From assembly GCA_964550025.1 (NCBI GenBank), contig CAZJYI010000020.1, positions 1 through 64,000 of the forward strand: a stretch of 64,000 nucleotides of DNA. Reading direction: 5' to 3'. This DNA comes from CAZJYI01 sp964550025. GTDB lineage: Bacteria; Verrucomicrobiota; Kiritimatiellia; UBA8416; CAYOBW01. A program made the position numbers and the translations under genes. The notes under the pieces were generated by a model that did no database searches, was not told where the DNA came from, and saw nothing but the letters and a program-made list of their open reading frames with translations. Every line of letters begins with the position of its first letter. The stretch's first letter is position 1. Shown here piece after piece: positions 42,120 to 50,653 of the stretch.

Positions 42120-42473
42120 ATGCCCGATGGATTCAACGCAACGACCGTCAGCTTCGACGACAACGGCCAGACGCCGCTTGTGTCTGCGAACTACGATGGG
42201 ACGGCTGCCGAAGTCGACGTCACCGGAGCTGCCGATAGCGAACACACGTACGAGCCGGGTATTACCGACGAAACCATCACTTGGGAAGTCGTCGGAATTC
42301 CACCGGGGACGATAGCGCTTGGTGATACCGGCGCCACCGTTGTCGAGTGGGGTGGGGTCGGCGCCGACAACTGGGGATCGTTCGCGAATGCCGTCATTAC
42401 AGCGATCAGCCCGGGCGGCGGTATCGACGGTGCCAAGACAACCAGCGTCACGGCCAAGCCGTACAACGCATAA
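42120..42473 (+). CDS. Major tail tube-like protein B (paralogue), 117 aa
   Basis: ATG follows CAGGAGCCAATACC. The GTAAEVDVTGAADSEHTYEPGI segment and the C-terminal SVTAKP mirror the preceding gene, so both come from one ancestral gene. One may form the tube and the other decorate it. Confidence 0.65.
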   Translation: MPDGFNATTVSFDDNGQTPLVSANYDGTAAEVDVTGAADSEHTYEPGITDETITWEVVGIPPGTIALGDTGATVVEWGGVGADNWGSFANAVITAISPGGGIDGAKTTSVTAKPYNA

Positions 42474-42513
42474 CAACCAACGGGGCGCACACCTCAGAAG
42501 GAATCGTGGAATC

Positions 42514-42873
42514 ATGGGACTAAGAGATCAGATCGCCAACGTGAAAAATAAGGCCAAGGTACGGAAGGTCGAAACGCCCGAATGGGGACCCGACGCGCCG
42601 TGCGTCTGGGTGCGCAAGTTGACGGCCGACGAAGTGATGCGGGTTGCTAAGATCGCCGAAGACTCTGGCGCAAGCGACGACGAATTCCTGGTCTGGTTTT
42701 CGGCGTTCGTGATCGTCGAGGAGAACGGCGAACGAAGCTTCGACGACAAGAGCGAAGAAGATCGCCGCATCCTAGGCGGACGCGATCCCGACGTGCTACT
42801 ACAGATCATCGAAGAAGCCCGTAGCTTCAACACGATGACTCTGGAATCTCGGGACACGATGGAAAAAAACTAA
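42514..42873 (+). CDS. Tail assembly chaperone, zero-frame product (gpG-like), 119 aa
   Basis: ATG 42514 after GAAGGAATCGTGGAATC. Helical acidic protein in the position of lambda gpG, immediately before the tape measure. It ends GAA-AAA-AAC-TAA, where A-AAA-AAC (42864-42870) is a canonical -1 slippery heptamer. Confidence 0.8.
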   Translation: MGLRDQIANVKNKAKVRKVETPEWGPDAPCVWVRKLTADEVMRVAKIAEDSGASDDEFLVWFSAFVIVEENGERSFDDKSEEDRRILGGRDPDVLLQIIEEARSFNTMTLESRDTMEKN

Positions 42874-43232
42874 CTGACCGGGCCGACCTGCGGTTTCACC
42901 TGCTGTTGGCCCGGACGTGCGGGATGCCGTCAAGACGTGAATTGTACCAGCGGATCACCTATGAAGAACTTGCCGAGCAGGAGATCGCATACAAGCTGGA
43001 CCCGTGGGACGAACAGCGGGCCGACCTGCGGGCGGGCGTAGTAGCATCCGCATCCCTTGTGCCGCACTTGAAGAAGGGGTCCAAGCCACCGTCGCCCGAC
43101 AAGTTCGTTATGGGAGTCAACGGACCGGGCGCCCGACAGCAGACGCAAGAGGAAATGGAAGCGGTGGCACAACGCATCAATGAACGGCACCGCAAGGCAA
43201 AAGAAGCGAAGGACCGGAGCAATAGAGAGTAG
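42514..43232 (+). CDS. Tail assembly chaperone, -1 frameshift product (gpGT-like), about 239 aa
   Basis: Slipping back one base at 42870 joins the upstream frame to the open frame ending at 43232, which has no good start or SD of its own. The fused part reads LTDRADLRFHLLLARTCG then RRELYQRITYEELAEQE, typical of the T extension. A CCGGGCC/GGCCCGG stem (42878-42884, 42908-42914) lies 7 nt past the slip site. Confidence 0.85.
42864..42914 (+). promoter_or_regulatory. Programmed -1 ribosomal frameshift signal
   Basis: A-AAA-AAC heptamer, TAA stop in the zero frame, 7-nt spacer, then a 7-bp GC stem-loop. The arrangement is standard for siphophage G/GT tail chaperones. Confidence 0.85.
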
Positions 43233-43234
43233 TC

Positions 43235-44515
43235 ATGCCAGCAGCAGTCGGACAACTTCGGATCGATCTAGTGGCAAACATCGGCAAGTTTGCTTCCGGG
43301 ATGAAGAAGTCTACCGGCGATCTGTCGCGATTCCAAAAGGCAGCCAAGAGTGCGAGCACTGCAATTAAGCAATTCGGCGGAAGCCTTGGAGGCATCGCGA
43401 CAATAGGCGGTCTTGGCTTCATGGTCCAGCGGCAGATTGATCTTCTGGACGCGCTCGGGAAAACGTCGGATCGTCTCGGAATCAATATCGAACAGTTGCA
43501 GGAACTTCGACACGCAGCCGGCGCTACCGGCGTATCGATCCAGACGTTGGAAATGGGCCTGCAAAGAATGGTCAAGAGAATTGGCCAGGCATCTGCCGGC
43601 ACAGGCGAAGCCGTAAAGGTGCTGGAGGAATTGCGACTAGATCCGGGGCAGCTTGCGAAGCTTGCTCCAGATAGGGCGTTCGTTCAGATATCAGAAAGGA
43701 TCAACGAACTTGCGACACAGTATGACAAAGTCCGGGTTGCGGCAGCCATCTTCGATAGTGAAGGCGTTGCGTTGGTTAACACTATGGCGCTTGGTGCGGA
43801 CGGCCTCGCTAACATGGCAAAAGAGGCACGCAATCTCGGCAAGGTCCTGGATGAGGAAACAGTGCGCTCCGCAGAGAACGCAAAGCAAGCTATCGAGAAT
43901 CTGAAGGATACGCTTAGCGGGGCTATAGGACGGAGCGTGCCGGTGCTAGATCGTTCGATCAAGGGATTTCAGGGAGCATTCCACCAAGTCGCCGCAATGG
44001 GATACGCGCTACGAGGCATATTCAGCCAAAAGGATAGGGATATTGCAAAGGCCGTTGCCGATGAAGCGGGCAAGCTGTTTCGCGGAGAAACCGGTAGTTT
44101 CGGCCCGCGTCCGGAAAGTAGCGTGAGAGGCGTAGAGGCAAAAGCGAATCGCAAGTTCCTGAATTTTACCGATGACCTGTTTGACAACGTATTCGGAGGC
44201 ACGAAAAGCGGCGTCGCTAAGCTGTCAGAAAACCTGGCGCCCACGCTGCTGGCAATGCGGGCGACAAGGCTGCGTCGTATGTTCGACTGGTTTGGACAAT
44301 TCGGAAACCTCCAGCCAATTGGAGGCGCACGTGATATGTCGAGTGCGTTTGGTTTCGCCCAACCGTCTGGTCTGGCAACTCGCGGGTCGTCCTTGGCAGC
44401 ATCGCTGATCGCAGATATCGACAATCGAATCGCAGCCCAAGAAACGGAGCGTCGGCTACTTGAAAAGATCGAGCAGAACACACGACCGACAAACAAGGAG
44501 CTTGATCTGAGATGA
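43235..44515 (+). CDS. Tail tape measure protein (short), 426 aa
   Basis: Starts after the chaperone stop. Residues 1-70 (LRIDLVANIGKFASGMKKSTGDL then glycine-rich helix) and GINIEQLQELRHAAGATGVSIQTLE match tape measure proteins. At about 1.5 angstrom per residue a tail near 60-65 nm is predicted, short for a siphovirus. Confidence 0.8.
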   Translation: MPAAVGQLRIDLVANIGKFASGMKKSTGDLSRFQKAAKSASTAIKQFGGSLGGIATIGGLGFMVQRQIDLLDALGKTSDRLGINIEQLQELRHAAGATGVSIQTLEMGLQRMVKRIGQASAGTGEAVKVLEELRLDPGQLAKLAPDRAFVQISERINELATQYDKVRVAAAIFDSEGVALVNTMALGADGLANMAKEARNLGKVLDEETVRSAENAKQAIENLKDTLSGAIGRSVPVLDRSIKGFQGAFHQVAAMGYALRGIFSQKDRDIAKAVADEAGKLFRGETGSFGPRPESSVRGVEAKANRKFLNFTDDLFDNVFGGTKSGVAKLSENLAPTLLAMRATRLRRMFDWFGQFGNLQPIGGARDMSSAFGFAQPSGLATRGSSLAASLIADIDNRIAAQETERRLLEKIEQNTRPTNKELDLR

Positions 44516-45375
44516 GCGTTGTAAGGTTTGTTCCGAAGCACGGAGGCCAAGAGTCGTCAGAGAGCGATATTGTCCGGACTTACGTTGCCGAATATCACGT
44601 AGTGACCAACAATGCGTCGGATGGCCCTAATCTGATACGCAGGGATATCAGGTGTCCAAAGCGTGGGTCGGTCTATCAGTTCGCTGGCGACGTTGACACC
44701 ACGGCTCGATGCACCGGCGTCGATGTGGCGCAGGTAGACCAGAGGGTGTGGCTGGTCACGGCCAACTACTCTTCGGCGTTCAATCCGCTGGACCAGGCCG
44801 GCGTACTGCATGACAACCCGCTGGATCGCCCGCCTGTACTTTCGTGGTCGACCGTCAAAAGGGAAACAACGAAGCCGTCCGATAAGGCGAATAAGCTATT
44901 CGACAACGCAGTCGGCGAACTGCTGAACCCGCCACCGCCGATTCCTGAGTCGCTGCTTTCATTGACGATTACACGGAACGAATTGGGATTCCTGCCGTCG
45001 CGTTTCTTTAGGTACATCGACTCCACGAATGCCGATCGGTGGTTCGGGTATCCGCCCAAGCGGTGGTACGTTGACGATATATCGGCGACCGAAGAGGCAG
45101 ACAATGGACAGGTATTCTGGTCGGTACGGTACACGTTCATCCTTGGCCGCGAACCGTGGAACCCGTTGCGGATTCCGCACGTCGGGCTAAAATACTTCGA
45201 GAACGCCGCGGCGATCTTGCCTACGTTGGCGAAGGACAAGAATGGCGTAGCGACGGGCCAGCTTGTGAAACTCCGCGCAGACGGTCAATTGTGGGACGGG
45301 CCGAAGGGGACAACGGATTGGCTGGAATTCAAGGCATACGATGAAGTGGCATTTGCTCCTCTAATGCTGCCGTAG
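44512..45375 (+). CDS. Tail protein after tape measure (distal-tail position), 287 aa
   Basis: ATGA overlap with the tape measure gene. Beta-rich with aromatic blocks (RYTFILGREPWNPLRIPHVG). Position is that of a distal tail or tail-tip protein; no signature recognised. Confidence 0.65.
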   Translation: MSVVRFVPKHGGQESSESDIVRTYVAEYHVVTNNASDGPNLIRRDIRCPKRGSVYQFAGDVDTTARCTGVDVAQVDQRVWLVTANYSSAFNPLDQAGVLHDNPLDRPPVLSWSTVKRETTKPSDKANKLFDNAVGELLNPPPPIPESLLSLTITRNELGFLPSRFFRYIDSTNADRWFGYPPKRWYVDDISATEEADNGQVFWSVRYTFILGREPWNPLRIPHVGLKYFENAAAILPTLAKDKNGVATGQLVKLRADGQLWDGPKGTTDWLEFKAYDEVAFAPLMLP

Positions 45376-45388
45376 AAAGGGACCGATC

Positions 45389-46672
45389 ATGGCCACAGTA
45401 GTATGGGAAGGCGGCGCGGCGTCGATCAAGCAAGTCGACAAGGCCACGCCAGGCGGCACGATTGAAGCCGACGACGTCTTCATTGTCACGATCAATGGAA
45501 AAGACGTTAGCGCTATAGCCGGTGGAACTACCGTGGCCGATGTAACGGCCGCCGTCAAAGCCGCATGGGACGCTTCAGGGCTCCCCGAAGCCAGCACGAT
45601 TACGGCAACCGACGATACGATGCACATTACCTTTACGGCCGTAACGGCGGGAGTACCGTTCACGATTACCGTATCGACAACTGAAGCCGGAGGCGTGGCG
45701 GCCGATGCCCAGACCTTCGTAAAGGCATCGGTCACGGCAATTAGCAGTCCGAATAGTTGGGACAATGCCGACAACTGGAGTTCTGGCGCCGTGCCAGCCG
45801 GTGGTGATGATGTGGTCTTCGAGAATTCGACCACGTCTTGCCTGTACGGACTAGATCAGGCCAACGCAATCGCCAGTCTGGCAGTCAAGGCAAACTTCAC
45901 TGGGCACATCGGTTTGCCTCGCGATAACAGCGGAGGTTATGCTGAATACCTGCCGACGGAGCTTGACCTGAAAACGGCCGTTACGTCAGTCAAGATCGGC
46001 GAGGGTGAAGGCGATGGTAGCGGGCGGATCAAGCTTGGGACTGGCATCCTAGCAGGCAACCTGACGATCAGCGTTTACAAGACGGGCGTAGCCGCAGAAG
46101 ATGGCGTGCCGCCGTTGCTGATTACGACTGGCACGCAATCGAACACGACAACCCTGAATGTCAACCGCGGCACGGTCGGGGTGGCATTCTTCGCCGGCGA
46201 AACCGCCGAAGTCGACGTGCTGAACGTGACCTACATCACAACGCCATCCAGTGATTCTACGGTCTACATCGGATCGGGGATCACCGGCGGTATCGGCACG
46301 ATCGACCAGACGGCCGGTAGCGTTGACCTGGAGTGCACCACGACGACCGTTACGGCTCGCGGCAGCACGCTTACGATCGGCGGAACCGCGACCGTCACGA
46401 CGTTGACGCTGACCGACGGTGCGACGTGCTATTACGACAGCAGCGGGACGGCAACGACGATCAACGTCCTGAGTGCGTCGACGCTGGACTTCCGTCGCGA
46501 CAGCAACGCCCGGACCGTGGCGAATGCGAACGTGTACGCCGGCACGTTCCTATACGACCCGAACGCTACGGTTACGTGGACTAACGGCATCGACCTAGAG
46601 CAATGCGACCTGGATGACGTGACGCTTCAGATCGGGGCAAACCAGACTATCTCGCTTTCGGCAATCGACTAG
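45389..46672 (+). CDS. Tail structural protein with beta-solenoid, 427 aa
   Basis: ATG follows AGAAAGGGACCGATC. Residues 1-105 form a beta domain (DDVFIVTINGKDVSAIAGG). At about 120-150 the NWSSGAVPAGGDDVVFEN module is shared with the 1343-aa adhesin, followed by Thr/Gly-rich beta-solenoid repeats. Probably a baseplate or fibre subunit. Confidence 0.7.
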   Translation: MATVVWEGGAASIKQVDKATPGGTIEADDVFIVTINGKDVSAIAGGTTVADVTAAVKAAWDASGLPEASTITATDDTMHITFTAVTAGVPFTITVSTTEAGGVAADAQTFVKASVTAISSPNSWDNADNWSSGAVPAGGDDVVFENSTTSCLYGLDQANAIASLAVKANFTGHIGLPRDNSGGYAEYLPTELDLKTAVTSVKIGEGEGDGSGRIKLGTGILAGNLTISVYKTGVAAEDGVPPLLITTGTQSNTTTLNVNRGTVGVAFFAGETAEVDVLNVTYITTPSSDSTVYIGSGITGGIGTIDQTAGSVDLECTTTTVTARGSTLTIGGTATVTTLTLTDGATCYYDSSGTATTINVLSASTLDFRRDSNARTVANANVYAGTFLYDPNATVTWTNGIDLEQCDLDDVTLQIGANQTISLSAID

Positions 46673-46678
46673 GAAATC

Positions 46679-47341
46679 ATGCCGCAGGATAGCTACCAGA
46701 CGATCAGCACCAAGGCGGGCGACCGTATCGCTGCTGCTACGCATTGGGTGGAAGCTCAACGCCGGTTTCTCGTGCAAGGCGAGCAACCCGAAACGCCTCC
46801 GGTGCCATTCATCTTTCTGCGGTTTGAGTTGTCAACGGTTTTGAGCCCCAGTAGTGACGATACGCCGACGACGTGCAATGGATACGGTCTATACTGGTCA
46901 GACACGGAAGAAGATTACGCGGCCGACACGTCCACCGAATTCAAGCTGATCGACCTGTCCGGCGTCCGTCACGGCCGCGCTTATGCGGCCAGTGCCCGGG
47001 GCGGCAGGGGGTGGGCTGTTAAGCCGCATGATGTTGGGATTGCGGCGGGCGGCGATCGCTGGGAGATCATCGAACTCGACTGGATGGCCAAGGTAATCGA
47101 ATTCTCTGTAGACAACGCTTCCGGCTTCGACACGTCCGACGAGACGGTAGCCGTGACGGTCGACAGCTACGATGATGGATACGACCCGGACCCCGGAGGC
47201 GACGGGCTGACGATCTACAATAAGCTGACGTCGACGGCTGATACTTATCTATTCAAGGGCGACGACGACGACAAGGGGATCGCACGATTCTACCCGAAGC
47301 TGGGGTACTATCGCATCTGGCAAATGGAGTGCCCAGACTGA
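46679..47341 (+). CDS. Tail-associated protein, 220 aa
   Basis: ATG follows ACTAGGAAATC. Beta-rich with acidic loop-like stretches (DDGYDPDPGGDG) that might bind calcium. The stop overlaps the next ATG (TGATG). Family not recognised. Confidence 0.65.
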   Translation: MPQDSYQTISTKAGDRIAAATHWVEAQRRFLVQGEQPETPPVPFIFLRFELSTVLSPSSDDTPTTCNGYGLYWSDTEEDYAADTSTEFKLIDLSGVRHGRAYAASARGGRGWAVKPHDVGIAAGGDRWEIIELDWMAKVIEFSVDNASGFDTSDETVAVTVDSYDDGYDPDPGGDGLTIYNKLTSTADTYLFKGDDDDKGIARFYPKLGYYRIWQMECPD

Positions 47342-47871
47342 TGCGACGCAATAGAAGGTCACCGCTTTGGCTTCCGTGGCTGTGGGTTCCACGCCCGCTC
47401 GGATTCGGCTGGTATCCGTGCAATTGCTGTAAGTGTCCGTGTTCAAGTACGGTGCCAGCGACTCTTGATGTTCTCATTAACGCAGAGATAGCGCCATTCG
47501 GTTGCGCCGATTGCAACGATCTGGACGATACGTACACAGTGGATTACGTCCGCTGCGAAATACACGACGAATTCAGCCCGACACAGACGTGGTGCTACTG
47601 GCGGTACGGATTCGGCTCTACGATCTGCGAGGCGGATTACCTGATTATCAGGCTGGCGTACACGCCCGGTACGCCGGACAAGGTGCGATTGTATTTTGGA
47701 TTCAATACGGACGGAAGCAGTGCCTTTGAACAGAAGATAACCGCTGGCTACAAAGAGTGGACTGCCAGCGAAGTTGACTGCACAGCATGGTCGAGTCAAG
47801 CGCTGGATACGGCCGCGACGGCCGGCACGCGATGCCTTATGACCGACCCGCCCGAGGTGACCTCGCCGTGA
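47341..47871 (+). CDS. Cysteine-rich tail-region protein, 176 aa
   Basis: ATG 47341 (TGATG). Basic start, then CNCCKCPC and CADC clusters, then a beta-rich domain. The Cys cluster suggests metal binding or disulfides in a virion tip protein. Family not recognised. Confidence 0.65.
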   Translation: MRRNRRSPLWLPWLWVPRPLGFGWYPCNCCKCPCSSTVPATLDVLINAEIAPFGCADCNDLDDTYTVDYVRCEIHDEFSPTQTWCYWRYGFGSTICEADYLIIRLAYTPGTPDKVRLYFGFNTDGSSAFEQKITAGYKEWTASEVDCTAWSSQALDTAATAGTRCLMTDPPEVTSP

Positions 47872-48110
47872 TTGACTGCATGTTTGATACCGGCCCACCG
47901 TGGATATGCACGCGATGCGGCTGGCAGCACCCCGGGTCGCAGCCGACTCCACCACGGCACAATTGCCCCAAGTCGCCAAGCCGCGGCCTAGGGGATACAA
48001 TAGCGAAGGTGACCAGCTCACTTGGAATCAAACCGTGTGGCGGCTGCAAGAAACGGCAGGCGGCACTTAACCGAAGGTTTCCGTACAAGCGGAAGCAACC
48101 GACAACGTAA
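47868..48110 (+). CDS. Small zinc-ribbon protein of tail operon, 80 aa
   Basis: GTG 47868 overlaps the previous stop (GTGA) and follows GAGGTGACC. CTRCGW, then RGLGDTIAKVTSSLGIKPCGGCKKRQ, a motif often seen at the end of phage tail operons. Two zinc sites likely. Confidence 0.65.
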   Translation: MIDCMFDTGPPWICTRCGWQHPGSQPTPPRHNCPKSPSRGLGDTIAKVTSSLGIKPCGGCKKRQAALNRRFPYKRKQPTT

Positions 48111-48121
48111 GGGAGTTTCCC

Positions 48122-48796
48122 ATGGGTTACAATGCAGAACTCGATATCGTCAACGTCCACGTCGCCATGGACGTAGTTTCTGGTGCGTCGCTGGCAATCG
48201 CCGGTACGGCGGTCACGGCCACGGCCGCGGAATTGAATATCTTGGATGGAGTCACGGCCACGTCATCCGAGTTGAATCAACTTGATGGAAACATTCTCAA
48301 CGATATGGCGACGACGGCGGGCGCCGGAATTACCGGCGGTGCCGACAACTTCGCCAGTAGCGTTACGAAAGTCGGCACGCTATTCCACACCGTCATCGTG
48401 ATTGATATCGATGGGCTCAACAGCGGTGGTACGGCGGCCGACATCATTGGGCAGGCCGACACGGCGGATTGTGCCCTTGGCCAGATCACCGCCGCCCGGA
48501 ACGGTACGATCTTCGCCGGGCAACTTCGGTGCCTGGAAGCCACCTCCACCGGTGACGATGACATCGACCTGTACTCCGGCGACTTGGCTACCGGGACAGA
48601 AGATGCCAATATCGACACGGCGGACAGCGGCAGTGCCACGCAGTTGTGCAATTCCGGCAACCTCGTGGCCGGGTCGGTCATTCCGTTGACCGCGTTTCCC
48701 CCGGCCGATGATTACCTGTACTTGGTCGCCGGCACCGGAGACTCCAATACCACCTACACGGCTGGTATTCTGGTGATTGAACTCTGGGGCAAGTAG
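48122..48796 (+). CDS. Tail fibre-type protein with ELNILDG repeats, 224 aa
   Basis: ATG follows AAGGGAGTTTCCC. Repeats TAAELNILDGVTATSSELNQLDG are typical of phage fibre shafts. The C-terminal part is a beta head ending ILVIELWGK. Confidence 0.7.
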   Translation: MGYNAELDIVNVHVAMDVVSGASLAIAGTAVTATAAELNILDGVTATSSELNQLDGNILNDMATTAGAGITGGADNFASSVTKVGTLFHTVIVIDIDGLNSGGTAADIIGQADTADCALGQITAARNGTIFAGQLRCLEATSTGDDDIDLYSGDLATGTEDANIDTADSGSATQLCNSGNLVAGSVIPLTAFPPADDYLYLVAGTGDSNTTYTAGILVIELWGK

Positions 48797-48821
48797 GCGA
48801 AGAAAACCGAAAGGATTGACC

Positions 48822-49391
48822 ATGGGACACAACGCATCCCTTGCGAGGGCGAAGGTCTGGGAGGCATTCACGATCGACGCTGGCGCCGTCTGGGATATCG
48901 GTGGTACGCAGGTCACGGCCACCGCCACCGAATTGAATATCCTCGACGGGGTCACGGCCACGGCCGCGGAATTGAACATCATGGACGGGGTAACCGCGAC
49001 GTCGAGCGAGATTAACCTGCTGGACAATCAACCAGCGTCGGTGACGTGGACGGTCGGCAACGAAGCGGTCGACGTCATCAACGTACAGGGGGCGATCAAG
49101 GATACCGGTGGCGCCGCTCTTGACCACGCCGTGCAGATCGACTTCTACGTTGCCAACGATAGCACCGGGTTGAATATCGGTACGGCACCGAATGGCGGTA
49201 TCGCAGCGAGTACGATCGGAAAGATTGCCGCAGAGCCGAATGCGGACATCGTCCTTCGGTTCATCACGAACGCCATCGGCGTGTTCAATATGAACATTAC
49301 CGAAACGGGCACCGGTACGTGGTACCCCGTTGCGGTCCTACCGAACGGAGCGTTGGCCGTCGGCAAAACTGACGCGATAACGTTCACGTGA
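48822..49391 (+). CDS. Tail fibre-type protein with ELNILDG repeats (paralogue), 189 aa
   Basis: ATG 48822 follows GAAAGGATTGACC. Three ELNILDG-like units (residues about 36-70) then a distinct beta C-terminus. Shares its N-terminal shaft with the preceding gene but not the head: a modular duplication. Confidence 0.7.
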   Translation: MGHNASLARAKVWEAFTIDAGAVWDIGGTQVTATATELNILDGVTATAAELNIMDGVTATSSEINLLDNQPASVTWTVGNEAVDVINVQGAIKDTGGAALDHAVQIDFYVANDSTGLNIGTAPNGGIAASTIGKIAAEPNADIVLRFITNAIGVFNMNITETGTGTWYPVAVLPNGALAVGKTDAITFT

Positions 49392-49430
49392 TTGTAACCA
49401 GGAATCAAAAGGAATCGAAAAGGAATCAAA

Positions 49431-50201
49431 ATGGAATCATCGGAAACCGTTGTGTTCTTGGCGATGCCTCGCCACAAGAGAGAGATTGACGCACTCGCTG
49501 CGAAACGCTTCTATAGTCAAATGACGGCTCGGCCCTACGGGATAGCCTTCCTGTCCGTAGGGTCGAGCCTTCTCGCGCGTGGCTTCAACACGCTCTGGTC
49601 TACCGCGTTGAATTACGCCGCACAGGGCAAGGTGACGCACTTTGCGATGCTGCACTCTGACGTAGCGCCGGAACCGTACTGGCTCGACAAGCTGATTGAC
49701 TTGTCGACTGAACATGAGGCGGACGTTCTTTCCGTAGTCATTCCGCTGAAGGGAAACGAAGGCACGACGTCGACGGGCATCAGCTACAACGACAAGACGT
49801 GGGAGCCGGAAAAGCGATTCACGATTCGCGAAGTCTGCACGTTCCCGGAAGTTTTCACCGCCACGGATATTGGGTACGCTGGCCAGCCGCTACTGGTCAA
49901 TACCGGTTGCTGGATTGCCGACGTTCGCAAACCGTGGTGTACGGCGGTAGACGATAGCGGCTGCCTGAAATCATTCTTCACGATCAACGATCGCGTGCGG
50001 TGGGACGACGAGCGGAATACGTGGCAGCCCGAGGTCGAGCCGGAGGACTGGTTTTTCTCGCGGTCTCTCCACGGGGCAGGCTGCCGGGTAATGGCCACGA
50101 CCGCAATCAAGGTCGAGCACGTCGGCGATGCGAGCTACAGCAATCAGGGCGAGTGGGGCGTGGAGGTCGATCCACGCACGACCAGCGTTCAGGTAGAGTA
50201 A
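49431..50201 (+). CDS. GT-A-type glycosyltransferase, 256 aa
   Basis: Preceded by a triple AAGGAATC run (49400-49428) that offers several SD-like sites. MLHSDVAPEPYWLDKLI (HSDV 75-78, a DxD-like metal site) and EPEDWFFSRSLHGAGCRVMATTAIKVEHVG match phage GT-A glycosyltransferases. It could add sugars to fibres or other virion proteins. Confidence 0.75.
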   Translation: MESSETVVFLAMPRHKREIDALAAKRFYSQMTARPYGIAFLSVGSSLLARGFNTLWSTALNYAAQGKVTHFAMLHSDVAPEPYWLDKLIDLSTEHEADVLSVVIPLKGNEGTTSTGISYNDKTWEPEKRFTIREVCTFPEVFTATDIGYAGQPLLVNTGCWIADVRKPWCTAVDDSGCLKSFFTINDRVRWDDERNTWQPEVEPEDWFFSRSLHGAGCRVMATTAIKVEHVGDASYSNQGEWGVEVDPRTTSVQVE

Positions 50202-50227
50202 TCTACCCCCTCTGGCGTTCTCAGTAA

Positions 50228-50246
50228 TACGGAAAACTATTCCGTA
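50228..50246 (+). promoter_or_regulatory. 7-bp inverted repeat upstream of the early promoter
   Basis: TACGGAA/TTCCGTA around AACTA, 28 bp before the -35 at 50275. Could be the late-operon end hairpin or an operator. Confidence 0.4.
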
Positions 50247-50274
50247 ATATCCGCCCGGCATCCACAATTTCCGC

Positions 50275-50302
50275 TTGACACCAACGACCAACGGTGTAGA
50301 AT
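50275..50302 (+). promoter_or_regulatory. Sigma70-type early promoter
   Basis: TTGACA (50275-50280), 16-bp spacer, TAGAAT (50297-50302) with TG just before it. First promoter of the early region. Confidence 0.75.
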
Positions 50303-50319
50303 CCAAACATCATTAGGAA

Positions 50320-50454
50320 GTGGAGTTCCCAAATGGTCAGCAAGACCTATCTAGCAACGAACGTAGCCCGGCGCCTCTCCACGAGGGAACTCCACGCGCT
50401 GTGGCTCCAGCGGCGGCGGTACGGACACAGGATGGCTGGCCGCCGTCGCGTTTT
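50320..50454 (+). ncRNA. Possible leader RNA 6
   Basis: GTGGAGTTCCC (50320-50330) pairs perfectly with GGGAACTCCAC (50385-50395). Then GCGGCGGCGG (50410-50419) pairs with CCGCCGTCGC (50440-50449), followed by T4. These are two separate hairpins, not crossed, but the promoter-helix-terminator-SD order repeats the other leaders. Confidence 0.45.
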
Positions 50455-50548
50455 GAATCGGAGGCTGGCGATGCGAAAGGCAATTGACGTGTTGTTTCTC
50501 GCCTGCGCACTTGCGGTCGCCGTGTATTCGATCGCCGCAGGAATGTAG
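50333..50548 (+). CDS. Small basic membrane protein, 71 aa (or 25 aa from 50471)
   Basis: ATG 50333 has a GGAG site that lies inside the leader helix. ATG 50471 follows CGGAGGCTGGCG and gives only the C-terminal TM peptide (MRKAIDVLFLACALAVAVYS). The long form has a very arginine-rich N-terminus that may just be RNA structure read as protein. Confidence 0.5.
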   Translation: MVSKTYLATNVARRLSTRELHALWLQRRRYGHRMAGRRRVLNRRLAMRKAIDVLFLACALAVAVYSIAAGM

Positions 50549-50564
50549 TCCCCCAAGGAAATGA

Positions 50565-50627
50565 CCGGCGGAGCCGGCCGATAGCACGGAAGTGCTGCCG
50601 TCTCGGGCACGACGCCCAGGGCGGCAG
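50565..50627 (+). promoter_or_regulatory. Structured leader before the 50654 gene
   Basis: CCGGC-GGA-GCCGG, AGCAC-GGAA-GTGCT (GNRA-type loop), and CTGCCG (50595-50600) with CGGCAG (50622-50627). The last helix overlaps the GTGCT arm by two bases, so two folds compete. No known riboswitch recognised. Confidence 0.4.
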
Positions 50628-50653
50628 GCTTTCACCAGGATTGGAGGTCCGAC

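Noticed and set aside
42906..43232. Independent 108-aa gene after the tail chaperone
   Set aside because: Its only start is a TTG without SD, and the frame joins the upstream gene through a canonical slippery site.
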